From positions 372,001 to 436,000 of the forward strand of contig JAIVFI010000033.1 of the NCBI GenBank assembly GCA_025558095.1: a stretch of 64,000 nucleotides of DNA. Reading direction: 5' to 3'. Positions 51,501 through 62,697 of this stretch are shown one piece after another. Below the pieces are notes generated by a model, which was not told the origin of the DNA, made no database searches, and saw only the letters and a program-made list of their open reading frames with translations. This DNA comes from Hyaloraphidium curvatum. Its lineage: Eukaryota > Monoblepharomycota > Hyaloraphidiomycetes > Hyaloraphidiales > Hyaloraphidiaceae. A program made the translations under genes and the position numbers. Each line of letters opens with the position of its first letter. Position 1 is the first letter of the stretch.

Positions 51501-52835
51501 ATGTCGCGTCCGCCGGCCGAAAATGACGCATCCGACGGGCTGCCCAACGAGCTTCTGCTTCCGGTCATGGACGCGCTCCGGGCCGAGGGTGCGCTCGCCA
51601 CGCTGCTCGAGTTCATGTGCTCCTCAAAGACGGCCTACGAGATGGGGATCCGCGTTCTATACTCCCACATCAGCATAGGCGGCGAAAATGCCGAGTGGGG
51701 CGTCGCTTTCCTGGACGGGCACCGCCGCGAGCACGCGATGGTGCGGTCGGTGGCGCTGGTCGTGCCGGCGGCAAGGCCGGTTACCGAGGACGATATCGAC
51801 GAGCACGTACAGCTCTGGTTCGACGTCCTCGGGACCCTGCTGGAAAAGCTGACGGGCCTCGAGGCCCTCGTGCTGGATCTGGCCGAATGCCCCTCCATCC
51901 CGGAACCGCTCAACACCCAGCGCTTCGGATCCTCATCCCTGCCGCCGCGGATCAGGCGCCTCGCCCTCAGCACGGGCCCCGGACGCTCGTACGCCGCCCG
52001 CGTCGTGCTCAAAGCCCTGGAGAGGCATGCCCAATCGGGCGTGCTCGCGAGCTGGAGCTTCTCCGGCTCCGTCGCGCTGCTGTCCATGTGCCCCTCGGCG
52101 CTGCCCCGCCTGCGCCACTTGACGGTGCCGGAATCGCACTCGCAGCGGGACATGCTGGTCCCCTTCGACCAGGGATCCTACATCACGAGCGCCTTCTCCA
52201 ACCTCCGCAGCTTCGCCGTTCGCCGCCAGAACGGCCGCGCCGTGGAGCCCTTCCTCCCCCTCCTCGAAGACGCCCCGCACCTCGAACGCTGGGCCATGCT
52301 CACACCGGGCCACGACTCTGGCGGCCTCCCGGACCTGTACGGCTTCCCGCGGACCGCCTCGCTCCTCCACACCGTGCGCTTCCGCGCCCAGGGCGCCTCA
52401 TGGGACCTCCTGACCACCCCGGGCTACCGCCCCCGCCGCCTCGCTTTGCCCTCGGGCTCGTTCCCCGCGCTGCGCGGGGAGCTGGCCGAGCGCGGGTGGC
52501 TCCGCGAGCTGGAGCTGTTCCACGACGCCGACGGGCCGTGGCTTTCTCCGCCGGGCGTCGCGCGAATCGCGCTGGGGAGGCTGCCCGCCGGTTTGGAGGT
52601 GCTGCAGGTGGATGCGACGTTCGAGATGGGGGATGGGTGCGGGCCGGGGTGGTTTGCGGCAAGGGTGGGGCGCGCGTTGGGAGGCAAGAGGCTGCCGTTC
52701 GAGCTGCGGGTGGTGGAGGGGACCGCGCCGCGGACGAGAGACGTGCGACCGCGGGATCCAGAGAGGGTGTGGCGCTGGAACGGGGAGAGGGGGGAGTTTG
52801 TTCCCTGCGGATCCGCGACTGTGACGTGGTTGTGA
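51501..52835 (+). CDS. F-box/LRR-like protein
   Basis: This is an intronless 444-residue protein from ATG 51501. The start contains an F-box (GLPNELLLPVMDALRAEG), followed by repeats of leucine-rich character (LTGLEALVLDLAECPSIPE, LPRLRHLTVPE, SAFSNLRSFAVRRQN). It is unrelated in detail to the PIP-box trio: it has no MGN start, no PIP-box and no cysteine cluster. It probably acts as an SCF substrate adaptor. Confidence 0.7.
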   Translation: MSRPPAENDASDGLPNELLLPVMDALRAEGALATLLEFMCSSKTAYEMGIRVLYSHISIGGENAEWGVAFLDGHRREHAMVRSVALVVPAARPVTEDDIDEHVQLWFDVLGTLLEKLTGLEALVLDLAECPSIPEPLNTQRFGSSSLPPRIRRLALSTGPGRSYAARVVLKALERHAQSGVLASWSFSGSVALLSMCPSALPRLRHLTVPESHSQRDMLVPFDQGSYITSAFSNLRSFAVRRQNGRAVEPFLPLLEDAPHLERWAMLTPGHDSGGLPDLYGFPRTASLLHTVRFRAQGASWDLLTTPGYRPRRLALPSGSFPALRGELAERGWLRELELFHDADGPWLSPPGVARIALGRLPAGLEVLQVDATFEMGDGCGPGWFAARVGRALGGKRLPFELRVVEGTAPRTRDVRPRDPERVWRWNGERGEFVPCGSATVTWL

Positions 52836-52898
52836 CCCGCCATTTGCTGATGCCGAGGGACGTACGGCCGGAGGTTGGTGTGTATTGCAATTAGGCCA

Positions 52899-54489
52899 CT
52901 AGATGCACACCATCTCCACGGGGCTGAAACGAAGCTTCGCAACCCTCGAATCGGTGCAGCGCACCAACACCATGGTCCCTCCGGACTGCGGCACGTCGTA
53001 AGAAAACTGCTTAAAGGAAAGAAAGACCCACGTACCAGAGTCCCAATACACCGCCCGTCGTGTGTGCGGAGCAGGTACCCGCCGGATGCCGCAAGTACCC
53101 GAAAGCGCTGGAATCTCGGGTCGAAATCCGGCGTCGGATAGAAGTATCTGCAAGCGGATGTATACACCGGGGCTGGCGAAAAGTGTTGGCAAACGTCATC
53201 TCTCTAGAACGTCCACCCGACAGTCACTAACCGTTCTGCGCGATGGTGGTATTCGCCGTCAGGCACAATTCGGGGCGCGGCTCAGGCTTCCTCGCACACC
53301 GCAGCATCGAAATCGTCTGTCCCGGGTAGATCCCGTTGGTCGATGCCGGATCGTTCCAATTGAGATAGTCCCATGTTGTACCACCCCCGGGAACGACGCT
53401 GCATGTGCGGTTGTCGCGCGGGCAGCGGAACTGCCGCGGACCGGTGTTGCTTCGGGAGCCGCTGGCAAGGGAGAGCACAAAGGTGCCTGATGAAAGTGCG
53501 GATCTGTCGTGTGCGAAGTGAGCCTTTAAGCACGATGAGATCAGACAGAAAACTCACGACGGCCTCGGGGTGGGCTTGACAGTCGTCGCAGGCCTGCGTG
53601 TCGTGGCCGGCAGCGGCGGCTTTTTGATGTAGCTGTCGATCCACGCAGCAGCGTAGCTGACCCTCGCGTAGCCCGCGACCGGAGATTCCGGTTTCGCGCA
53701 ACCATGTCCAAAGCTCACGACCCCCACCTGCTCCCACCTGTTCCCCACACGCCTGACGAGCGGACCCCCCGAATCACCCTGGCACGCGTCCCGTGCCGGC
53801 GCCCCAGCACACAGGTACGCGGGATGCGTGGGGGACTCGAAGTTCATGATTATCCCCAGCGATTTGCACTGCGCTTCGGTGGAGGTCCGAAGGTCCACCT
53901 GCATCAAAAATTGCGATCCGTTCCCGTTGCGAACGAGATCTCCCCAGCCCATGGTACGGACCGTGCTGCCGATGGCGGGAACGGCCCCGTTGCGGTTCAA
54001 GGGGATAAAGGCGGGGGTGTTGTTGCCGTAGTTGCGCGGCGCGGAAAGCAAGAGCAGCGCGAAGTCATTTGCAAAAGTCGTTGGGTTATAGTTCGGGTGC
54101 GGGATAATGTTGAGCACGCGGTATTCGATTCCGCCCTCCTCTTCGGTCGTGACATGTGCGTTCCACCGAAAAGTGGCCACACCGAGCTCCGACGGGTCCT
54201 CCTTGTCCGAAATGCAGTGGGCGGCCGTCAGCGCGAGGTTTGGCGCAATCATCGTGGCGCCGCAGAAGCTCATGTCCTGGGGCGTGTCTTCGGTCAGGTC
54301 CTGCACCATGGCCATCCAGGGATACGTCGTGGGGCCGCGAACCCGGGTGCCGTTGACGATATTGGGGCTGAGGTCCCTCTTTTGCGGCTCAAGAAGGTGT
54401 TCATCGAAGAGTTCCGAGGAGAGAGCGGCGACAGGGAAGGAGACCAAGAACGCGAGGACACCGCACAGAAGAGTCCACCGAGACCCCAT
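52899..54489 (-). CDS. Secreted trypsin-like serine protease (S1A) with extra C-terminal domain
   Basis: The signal peptide (LLCGVLAFLVSFPVAAL) and propeptide with a basic site (QKRDLSPNIVNG) precede an S1 domain. The catalytic triad is intact: LTAAHC, NDFALLLL and CQGDSGGPLV. After a proline/threonine linker (TTRRPATTVKPTPRPS), a GTGAGT-donor intron leads to a ~150-residue cysteine-containing C-terminal domain (FRCPRDNRTCSVVPGGGT, WNDPASTNGIYPGQTISML, SACRYFYPTPDFDPRF). Two more introns follow, and the last exon (GGTMVLVRCTDSRVAKLRF) ends VEMVCI at TAG 52899-52901. The GGYLLRTHDGRCIG...VLVRC pattern hints at a beta-trefoil but is not certain. The protease itself should be active. Confidence 0.85.
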
Positions 54490-55007
54490 CGCAATCTTTC
54501 AGAGACACCAGCTCAACCCTCCGAAGCGTCCGTCGGCCGATCGAGAGCCGGAGGGGGGACGCTACCGAGCGGGGAAGATTCGGTCCCCCGCAGCTCCCCC
54601 GTTCCGCAAACTCGTAACTGCGACACGATGGCGGGCCCGGGACTTCAAAGCGCGCCGCCGAAAGTGACTTCCAAGTCTAAATCGGCCCGCCCCGTCGCCA
54701 GTGGGCGGCCGTTGACGACGGAAGTTGTTGTGGCAGTGCGGGCGGGGTTCCGCAGTCATCTCCCCCCGACCAAGCTTTGTCCGCGATCCAGCCGACTTCA
54801 ATGCTTCTTTCGATGTTGCCGCGAATTCGAGCGCACTTTCTGCTCTTTCTGGACGACGACCCAGCCCGCGGAATCTTCCAACGATTTGCCTCGTGGACTC
54901 TCCGTGCCTACATTACATGTACCAGCGCCGGGGCGCAAAGAAGATAACGATGTCCCACATAAAAAGCAATCCACGCGCACCCTTGTCCCACATTCGCTCC
55001 CGGGCGC
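54490..55007. other. Intergenic region
   Basis: About 520 bp between the protease start and the 3' end of the transporter gene. No gene was supported; it should hold the protease promoter. Confidence 0.4.
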
Positions 55008-57421
55008 TCAGATCCTGTTCATGTCGACGTTGCTCGGCGGCGCCACGGTGTTGGCCGGCACCGTCACGGCCTCGATCGGCTCCGCTGCGGGGGCGGGGAT
55101 CACGCCGCCGTCGTTGCTCGGCACGCTCGCGGCGTTGGCAGCGCCCTCGGCGGGGATGTCCCCGGGCTGCGAAGAAACGTCCCGATCAGCGCCCGTCGCC
55201 GCGGGTGCCTGCGCCGGGGAACCCACCGCGTGGCCGTGCAGAACGGGGTAGACCTCCTTGAACTCGCCGTACTCGTCGACCTCGCCCCGGACGATGGTGT
55301 TCATGCCCGGGAGCTTGCCCTCCGGGTTGGTCATCTCGGCGCCCTCGACCCATTTCGCGTGGCGGGCGAGGTTCGAGTGCCACACGCCTGCCGGTCCGAT
55401 GGGTCAGCCGCCTTCTCCGGAACGCCAGCGCGGCGAACGACGCACCGTAGAGGAAGTAGATCACCAGCCCGATGCCGTCCCAGACGAGCACGCGCCAGAT
55501 GACCTGGAACTGGCCGATCGACGAGACGATGAGGAGGCCCATGGTGGCGAAGGCTGGAGCGGGGCATCAGCCGCCCGCCGGAGCGCTCGAACCGGGGCAA
55601 CCCACCTCCGAGGCCGCACCAGATCCACACGAAGAAGTCGCCGAACTTGCCGTGCCCGCCGATCCTGAACGGCCTGGGCACGTTCGGGTACAGGAGGCGG
55701 TTGATGGGCAGCGCGACCGAGACGAGGAAGAAGGCCAGGAGGGTGCCGACCGACGTCAGATTGGCCAGGAAGTCGATGGGGAGGATGCCGGCGCCGATCG
55801 AGGCCAGGGCGCCGCAGATAATGGTGGGGATGATGGGGGTGCCGGTCTTTTCGTTCACCTTGGCGAAGAGCGGGGGGAGCAGGCCGTCGCGGGCCATGGA
55901 GGCAAAGATGCGGGGCTGGCCCATGATGGAGACGAGGACGACGGTGCCGAGACCGAGGAGGGCGCCAAAGTCGGTGAGGGCGGCGAGCCAGGTAAGGCCG
56001 GTCGCCTGGATGGCCAGCGAAACGGGGGCAGCGGTGTCGAGCTCGTAGTAGGGGACGAGACCGGTCATCACTGTGGCCATGGCAATGTAGAGGATGGTGG
56101 CAATAACGAGCGAGCCCATGATGCCGATGGGGAGATCGCGCTGCGGCCTGGCGGCCTCCTGCGCGACGGTCGTGACGGCGTCGAAGCCAAGGTAGGCGAA
56201 GAACACGACGACAGCTGATGTCAGCAGGAGCAATTCAGCTGTTGGAGAGCAGATCGAAGCAGGGTTGAACCCACCGCCCTTGAAGATGCCGGGCCAGCCG
56301 TACTTGTTGCCGCCCTCGTTCGGGGGGATGTAGGGGTTGTAGTTGGCGGGGTCGATCCACTTGATGCCGGAGAAGATGAAGATCAGGATGCTGTCGGGTA
56401 AGGGAGGTCAGACGGGCCGGCGGCAAAGCGCAGCCAATTAGTCCCACATGGTGACCTTGAGCACCACCGCCGCGTTGTTGAGCCACGCCGTCTCCTTGGT
56501 GCCCGCCACCAGCGCGATCGTCAGGGCGATGCAGATGGCCATCGCGGGCAGGTTCAGGATGCCGCACTGGCCGGCGTCGTTGCACTGCCGGACCATGGAG
56601 CCCTGGCTGTCCTCGCCCTCGCCCACCCAGGCGATCGGCGCCGTGACGAGGGGATAGTAGAAGCCCTGGATGGCGCCGTTGGAGGCGGCGACGAAGAAGG
56701 CCTCGAGGTAGGCGGCCCAGCCGACGGCGACGGCGGAGGCGGAGACGAGGTACTCGAGGATCAGGTCCCACCCGACGAGGAAGCCGAGCACCTCGCCGAG
56801 GGTTACGTAGACGAACGAGTAGGCCGAGCCGGAGACGGGCATCATGGAGCCGAATTCGGAGTAGACCAGGGCGGCGAAGCCCGAGATGACGCCGGCGAGG
56901 ACGTACGAGATGACTGTCGGCATGTGATTGATCAGCAGGTGTCGTGACGGGGCCGCCCATAAGACCCACTGATGGCGGGGCCGGCGTAGAGCGCGGCCGC
57001 AATGCCGGTGAGCGAAAAGATACCGGCGCCGATGATGCCGCCGACGCCGAGGAACATCAGGTCCCACACGTTGAGCTTGTTCTTGAAATGGAGCTCCTTG
57101 GCCTCGGCCATAATGACATCGACGCGCTTGCGCCTGTACCAGGCGCTGAGGAACGACTGCGGGCGCTGAATTAGCAGGGAAACGGGTCGCCGGGCGCCAA
57201 GAGGGACGCACCTGCCAGTAGTTCTCGAATGCCTGAGGCGGGTGATCCGGGCGGGAGAGGGGCCCCACGCCGACAGAGGAGCGAATTCCGCCATGCACAA
57301 TGATACGATGGCAGCGATAGCAGCGCCGAGGCGGCAGCGGTACGAGCGAGACGGGGCAGGGAGCGAGACACAGGGAGATAACCCGCAGGGTGGCGTCGAG
57401 GGGGGGGCGAAAATTGGTCAT
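55008..57421 (-). CDS. Cationic amino-acid transporter (APC superfamily, SLC7/CAT-like)
   Basis: This is a 12-14-helix amino-acid permease. The first helix carries the APC signature (LGVGGIIGAGIFSLTGIAA) after a cytosolic leader ending FENYWQ and RPQSFLSAW. Later exons contain LAGVISGFAALVYSEFGSM, SAYSFVYVTLGEVLGFLVG, the CAT-type segment FFAYLGFDAVTTVAQEA, DLPIGIMGSLVIATILYI and FASMARDGLLPPLFAKVN. The C-terminal helices (VWDGIGLVIYFLYGASFAA) are followed by a ~110-residue disordered cytosolic tail ending VDMNRI at 55008. Several short introns are needed around 55530-55610, 55380-55420, 56230-56450 and 56930. The start is uncertain; the listed ATG (MTNFRPPLDATL) is in frame with FENYWQ. Confidence 0.8.
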
Positions 57422-58323
57422 TCGCCAGGCCAGGGGGAAGAACTCCTGGGCGCCCCGAGACAGCGGCGGCAAAATGCGGCAATGCCGAGGCGCCGTGCGG
57501 GCGCCGGAGCGCGCGGCGGGCGGGCGGGGATGCGCTGCCCTTGCGCGGGGTCCGGCGTCGCCGCCGGCACCCGCCGCCGCGTCCGCGCCCCGGGGGCGCA
57601 CAGGCAGACGGCGCGAGCACCCACCATCGCGACGGCGCCGTGCGGGGTCGAGGGGCGGGCAGGAAAAACCGCGGGGGTCCGGCGGAGGTTGCGGGAGGGG
57701 CTGCTGCCTGGTGCACCAGCCGCAGACATTCAGGCGCTCGAGAGTTTTGGCTCACCGCTCGGTCGGACGCATTCCACGAGCAGGAAATGCACTGCATGGG
57801 CCCCAAAGCCCACAGATGGACCTGTGATGTGCTCTGTGCGCTTCTACCCGGCGGATGGCTCGACGGCGAGGCTCCGGAGAATTCCCCCCATTAGCTGTCG
57901 GCAAGCCTGCCGCCCGGCCGTATCTGCGATGCGTCAAGAGTTCCCAACGGCCCCGCGCGAAATGACTCAACGCTGCGAGTCTCCGGGCCCGTTTTTCCGA
58001 CCCGAGAACCTCGCCGGCCGGGCCCGAGGGGCCTGGAGTGGGACAGAATGGACAAGTGCCTCCCGAACCTCCTAGCGGCTCTTGCTGGACCAAATACACG
58101 AGGCGCGGCGGGCCCGCGAGTCCGTCGCGATGTAGAGCAAAGGGGAATCAAATTGCTCCGCAGACGCAGCGGGCCGCCCGGCCGTCCAGTCCGACGCGGT
58201 CTGACAAGGAGCGTATCGGGACCGGAGGTTCGGCATCACAAGCTACACCGGAGCTTCGCGCTCAGCCACGCAGTGCGGCCGGGCTGAGGCTGCCAACGAG
58301 CTGTTTCGTGAGACGGGCAGCGA
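57422..58323. other. Intergenic region with no supported gene
   Basis: About 900 bp between the transporter's 5' end and the 3' end of the MYND gene. Both strands have only short, compositionally random frames. The transporter's true first exon could lie here. Confidence 0.4.
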
Positions 58324-59389
58324 TCACGCCCCGAGCCCCATCCCCCCCATGTCCGCGATCAGCGCGGCCTCCTCCGCCGAAGGCGGCGGGTAGTACGCCA
58401 CCTCCGTCTCCGCCTCACCCAGCAGGAACCTCAGCCTCCCCACGGCCCCCGCGGAATCCGCCTGCACAGCGTGCGGCCTCCTCTTGCGCCTCGCGACGGC
58501 GTCGGCCAACAGCAAAAGGAGCTCCAACACGGTCGGCTCCAGGTCGCGGGTGCTGGTCGAGCCGCAGTGGTTGCCCTTGCCGTCCAGGGCGACGACGCGG
58601 TGCTCCGGGTTGGCGGCCTCGGTGTAGTCCCACCGGCGGAGGATGATCACGTCCAGGTCGTCGTCCACAAGCGGCATCCTCTTCACGCGGAGGATCCGCT
58701 TCACCGCGGCCTTTTCGGCCGACGTCGCGGGCGGCTGAGGGCCGAGGTCCGCGGCTTCGGAAGGCTCGTGCCGGGCGTACGGGACGGGTTCGAGGTGCGA
58801 CAAGTCCAGCGAGCGGACCACGTGGCCCTTCGCGAGGAGCTCCGCAGCCCGCAAGCGCAGGGCCTCGGCGCGCGGCCCCTCGGCAGAGCCCTGGCCCGCA
58901 AGCAAGCCGTCGTAGACGAGCTTACCGCGGAAGGGAAGCACCGTCACGGCCCCGAGCGAAGCACGCCTGCGCCTCGGCGTTCCTGCCCTTCTTCCTCAAG
59001 CGGTCAAAATGGTACCGCACGCCGAACAGCACGCCCCGATCGTCGCCCAGCCGGGCCGAGCGGTAGAAGTTGGAGTACATGAGCGCGTTCCGCGAGCGGA
59101 GGGCCAGGATCCGGTCCGTCTCCCCGCGCACCTCGTCGGTGCCGAACTCCGCGGCCGCGGCCTGCGCCACGACGGTGATTTCGCGGAAAATCGCGCGGTC
59201 CGGCTCGGGGAGCACGCCGGGAGTGCCGGGAGGGGGGCCGGCGCGGGCGGCGGCCATCGCCGCGCAATCCCGCCTGTGCTCGGCCCAGTGGGACTTCTGG
59301 CACGCGGGAGAGCAGTATGCCGCATTTTTGCACCGGGAGCAGGCCGATTTGGCGGGCCCGCCGCGCGCGGCGCACTCGACGGGGGCCAT
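58324..59389 (-). CDS. MYND zinc-finger protein (frame change in the middle)
   Basis: The ATG at 59389 gives MAPVECAARGG and a MYND finger (SACSRCKNAAYCSPACQK, then HWAEHRRDC) that could bind two zinc ions and mediate protein contacts. The next ~100 residues (REITVVAQAAAAEFGTDEV, ALRSRNALMYSNFYRSARL) are helical. The first frame stops at 58922, and a strongly coding frame (TVLPFRGKLVYDGLLAG, LRAAELLAKGHVVRSL, LDVIILRRWDYTEAANPE) runs to 58324 in another phase. I could not find a satisfying intron, so this is either one gene with an indel near 58940 or two overlapping genes. The role is unknown. Confidence 0.6.
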
Positions 59390-60180
59390 TCGGGAAAACG
59401 GTCTTTTGTCGCTGTGAGGCCATGCCATGCCCCGAGAGTCCGCTAGACATCCGCTTGTCGAAGACAGCGAACGGGCGCGCAATGATCTCTCCAGTTTCCG
59501 CGGCAGCCTGGACATAATGCACATCAATGTCTCGAGCCGCGTGATTGCCGCCGCATCCGGCCAGTCAGGTCTGGACGCCCGGCGGGTGGTCGCCGGCCCA
59601 ACCCAGCCGCGGGCCTGATCGCCAGCTCCTTAGGATCCGATTTCCATCAGGAGCCGCAAGCTGATCCATGTGACGAGCGTTTGGGAAGTATAAGGTCGTT
59701 GATCGGCGAGATGGAAGTGAGCAGGTGCGGGACGGCGGAATCGGGAATCGAGGGCGTCCTGGGCATCGCGCCGAACAATAGACACCAGCGATTGCCGGTT
59801 CCTCGAGATGGATGTTCGAAAGAAACTTGCCATCGGAGAAAGTCAGTCAATCAAGAACGAGAAAGTCAGTCAGTCAAGTCAGTCAAACGAAAAAACGAGA
59901 GACCGAACGATAAGCGTCTCCGGGCGAGAAAGAAGATGACCATTCCGAATGCGGTCCAGGGGTGATAGATGATCATTCTCCGGTGTTTATGCAATGGTAG
60001 AGATACCGGAATGGCCCGATAGGACGCGAAACGAGGGCCGACATGGGCTGGCTGGAGCCCCCGTTTTTTTTTCCTTACGGTGGCTAGGTTCCCGAGCCTG
60101 GAAGGTCCAATCGAACGACCGACGGGCCGTTCCCAGGAAACGAAGGCGCCGCCTGCGCTCCCCACGAGATCCGCGAAGCC
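59390..60180. promoter_or_regulatory. Divergent intergenic region with (AGTC)-rich microsatellite
   Basis: About 790 bp between two divergent genes. At 59838-59885 there is a degenerate tetranucleotide array (AGTCAGTCAAT, AGTCAGTCAGTCAAGTCAGT). A T9 run is at about 60064-60072. No other element was recognised. Confidence 0.45.
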
Positions 60181-62417
60181 ATGGTCCGCCGCACCTCCCC
60201 GGCCGCCGTCGTCGCCATCGTCGCCCTCGCGGCGCTCGCCGCCCTCCTGTGCGCCGTCGATGGCGCCGCGGCCTCCGCTGGCCGCCACCGGGCCCGCGCG
60301 CCCGAGGGCCACCAGGTCCCCAAGATCCGCCCGCGGGCGCTCGGCCGCCCCGGGGGCTCGGGCCGCCCCGGCACGCCGCCCGCCATCTTCGGCGGCACAC
60401 CCGTCACTTCGGCGGACAAGTATCGTTTCATGGCGATGCTCCTCTACGCGAGCTACGACGGCGACATTGTCATGAAGAACTTCTTTTGCGGTGCGACCCT
60501 GATCGCCCCACGTGTTGCCCTCACGGCCGGTGCGTGCGCGTAGGATTGAGGGGCCGCGGCACGCATGGGTTGACTCCGTCCGCCTCCGACAGCCCGCTGT
60601 ATCGCAGGAAGCGACTACGAAAATGTGTTGGTCCAAGTCGGCAGGCTGGACAGGAACAAGACGATCGAAGAGGAGGGCGGGTTTGAGTTCTCCGTCCTCA
60701 GCTACGAGACACACCCCGAATGGACGGACTGGATGTCGGGGGCGGACATCTACGATGCAGCACTGTTGTTTCTCTCGGAACCAATCGTCGTTGGCACCGG
60801 CAGCCCATCAGTGGTTCCCATCAATTACTCCGAGGCCGTCCCCGGAAGCGTCACCACGGTGATTGGCTTCGGCGATGCGAAGTCTAACGGCAACGGATTT
60901 TTCCTCGAACCGGCCTACGGACCACCGAGGGTGGGTTCCGCGACGTTGCTGCCCGAACCCCGGCGAACGGTCTGACCCGCCTGGCACGTTTTGCAGGTTC
61001 TGCAGGAGGCGAACTTGACCGTGATATCAACCGACGAGTGCAACTCGACCTTGATGGATCTCGGCTACTGGGAAAGCGCATTGCATCCGACCATCCTCTG
61101 CGCCGGGGACAAAGACAAAAGCCCCGACGCCTGGGACTATGGTCTCGACAGGGGCGGCCCGCTCCTGCAATACACCGCAGACGGCTCGGTTCAGCAGATC
61201 GGGATCGTGAGCGCGGTGCTCTGGGATAACCGCACCATCGGCCTGTACATGCGGCTCTCCCAACTGCGGCCGTGGATCGAGCAGAACCTCGCTTTCGCCA
61301 ACGGCTCCCTCACTCGGACGACAACGCAATCGCAGACGACCATCACCAGGACTTCAACGGCGTCTCGGACCTGGGTAAGGGTCGCGGCATGGCGTGTTCA
61401 ACCATGCCCTAACCACGGTCCCCATGCACCCCACAGGCCACGGCCACGCCGATCTCGACCGGCCGCGTGCGATACTGCGAGAGTGTTCAGAGGGACCTGC
61501 GCGTGTGGAACACTCCTCGAGAATTTTATCTTTCAGTGCCCGACCTCGGCACCTCGTCGGTGCCCGACCTCGTCAACGTCGTCGACGTCGATGTGGAGCT
61601 CTACTTCGACTCTTCCTCCCTCTCTGCAATCTATATGGATGCCTTCGTCGAGGCCAACGACGTTAGGGTCACATCTTCTCTGTTCGCTTCGCCCGACGTC
61701 AACTGCAGTCGCCCAGCAGGACTGCCGCTGATCTTTGACGACAACGCCACGCTCCCGTTCCTGGACCTACCGCTCGAGGACAGCGGCTTGACGGCCGAAG
61801 AGGCTTGCTACGGGACCCGGTACCTTCCCCGCCAATCCCTCAGCAAACTACACGGATCCCACGGCGATGCGGCTCTGTGGGGCCTGTATGTTGACATATA
61901 TGGGGGGGACATCTATTTGGACAGCGTCTGCTTCTCCTTCCTCAATTCGACCGACACGAGCCGGACCACGGTCACCAGGGTCATCACGCAAACGAGCATC
62001 TCGAGCGTCTATTCGTACATTACCGAAACCGAGACCTTCAATGCGCCCCCGGTCACGACGACGATCACGTCGGTCTCCGTCTCCAACGCGCCTCCCGTGA
62101 CGTCGACGGTCACCTCCGTCTCGGTCTCCAACGCTCCGCCGGTCACTCTCACGACGACGACCTCCCTCGCCGCCGTGACGGTCTTCAGCACGAGCACCGT
62201 GTCGGTTCCGACCACGGTCGTCAAGACGCAGACCAGCGTCGTCACGAGCGTCTCGGTGTCCTCGTTCCAGGTGCCCGTGACGACCACCAAGGTCTCGACC
62301 TCGACCAAGACAGTCGGAAAGGTTACCCTGACGCGCACGGCCACGTTGAAGACGACGAAAACCGTCAAGGTGACGTCGTTTAAGACCATCACGGTCAAGG
62401 CAAAGAGGCGGAGGTGA
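60181..62417 (+). CDS. Trypsin-like pseudoprotease fused to a probable P-domain and a Thr/Ser-rich stalk
   Basis: The ATG at 60181 gives a signal peptide (VVAIVALAALAALLCAV). The S1 domain follows (FFCGATLIAPRVALTA); across the intron 60530-60592 the catalytic His motif TAAHC reads TAARC. The Asp motif (DIYDAALLFL) is kept, and the Ser motif GDSGGP reads LDRGGPLLQ, so two of three catalytic residues are arginine. Further introns start at about 60961 and 61375. The next domain (YCESVQRDLRVWN, VVDVDVELYFDSSSLSAIY, ALWGLYVDIYGGDIYLDSVC) has the pattern of a proprotein-convertase P/Homo-B domain. The end is a valine/threonine/serine stalk with repeats of VTSVSVSNAPPV and a basic terminus (KAKRRR). 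It is probably a secreted or wall-linked binding protein rather than an enzyme. Confidence 0.8.
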
Positions 62418-62697
62418 AGGGGGAGTTCGGAAAGCTGAGGGGGGGAAAAATGGGGAGGACCGCCGGTCCAGGAAGCAAACTTTGAGAAGCCTTTGGATTT
62501 CGCAAAGATCGTAGGAACACCATGTTGTAGTCCAGCACTTTCTTAGGTAGTTGAGTCTGAGTAGTCAGCAAACCTCTCGAGAAGAGGCACCCACGTCCTC
62601 CGGCTTGCTTCCCGTACTTTCCAGCGGGCCGGCAGTCCTTTGCCCGCCGCTTTTGCCCACGATGTGCCCCGTGCCCCGACCGCCGCGACCGAGGGCT
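62418..62697. other. Convergent intergenic region
   Basis: About 280 bp between two 3' ends; no gene was supported. Confidence 0.4.
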
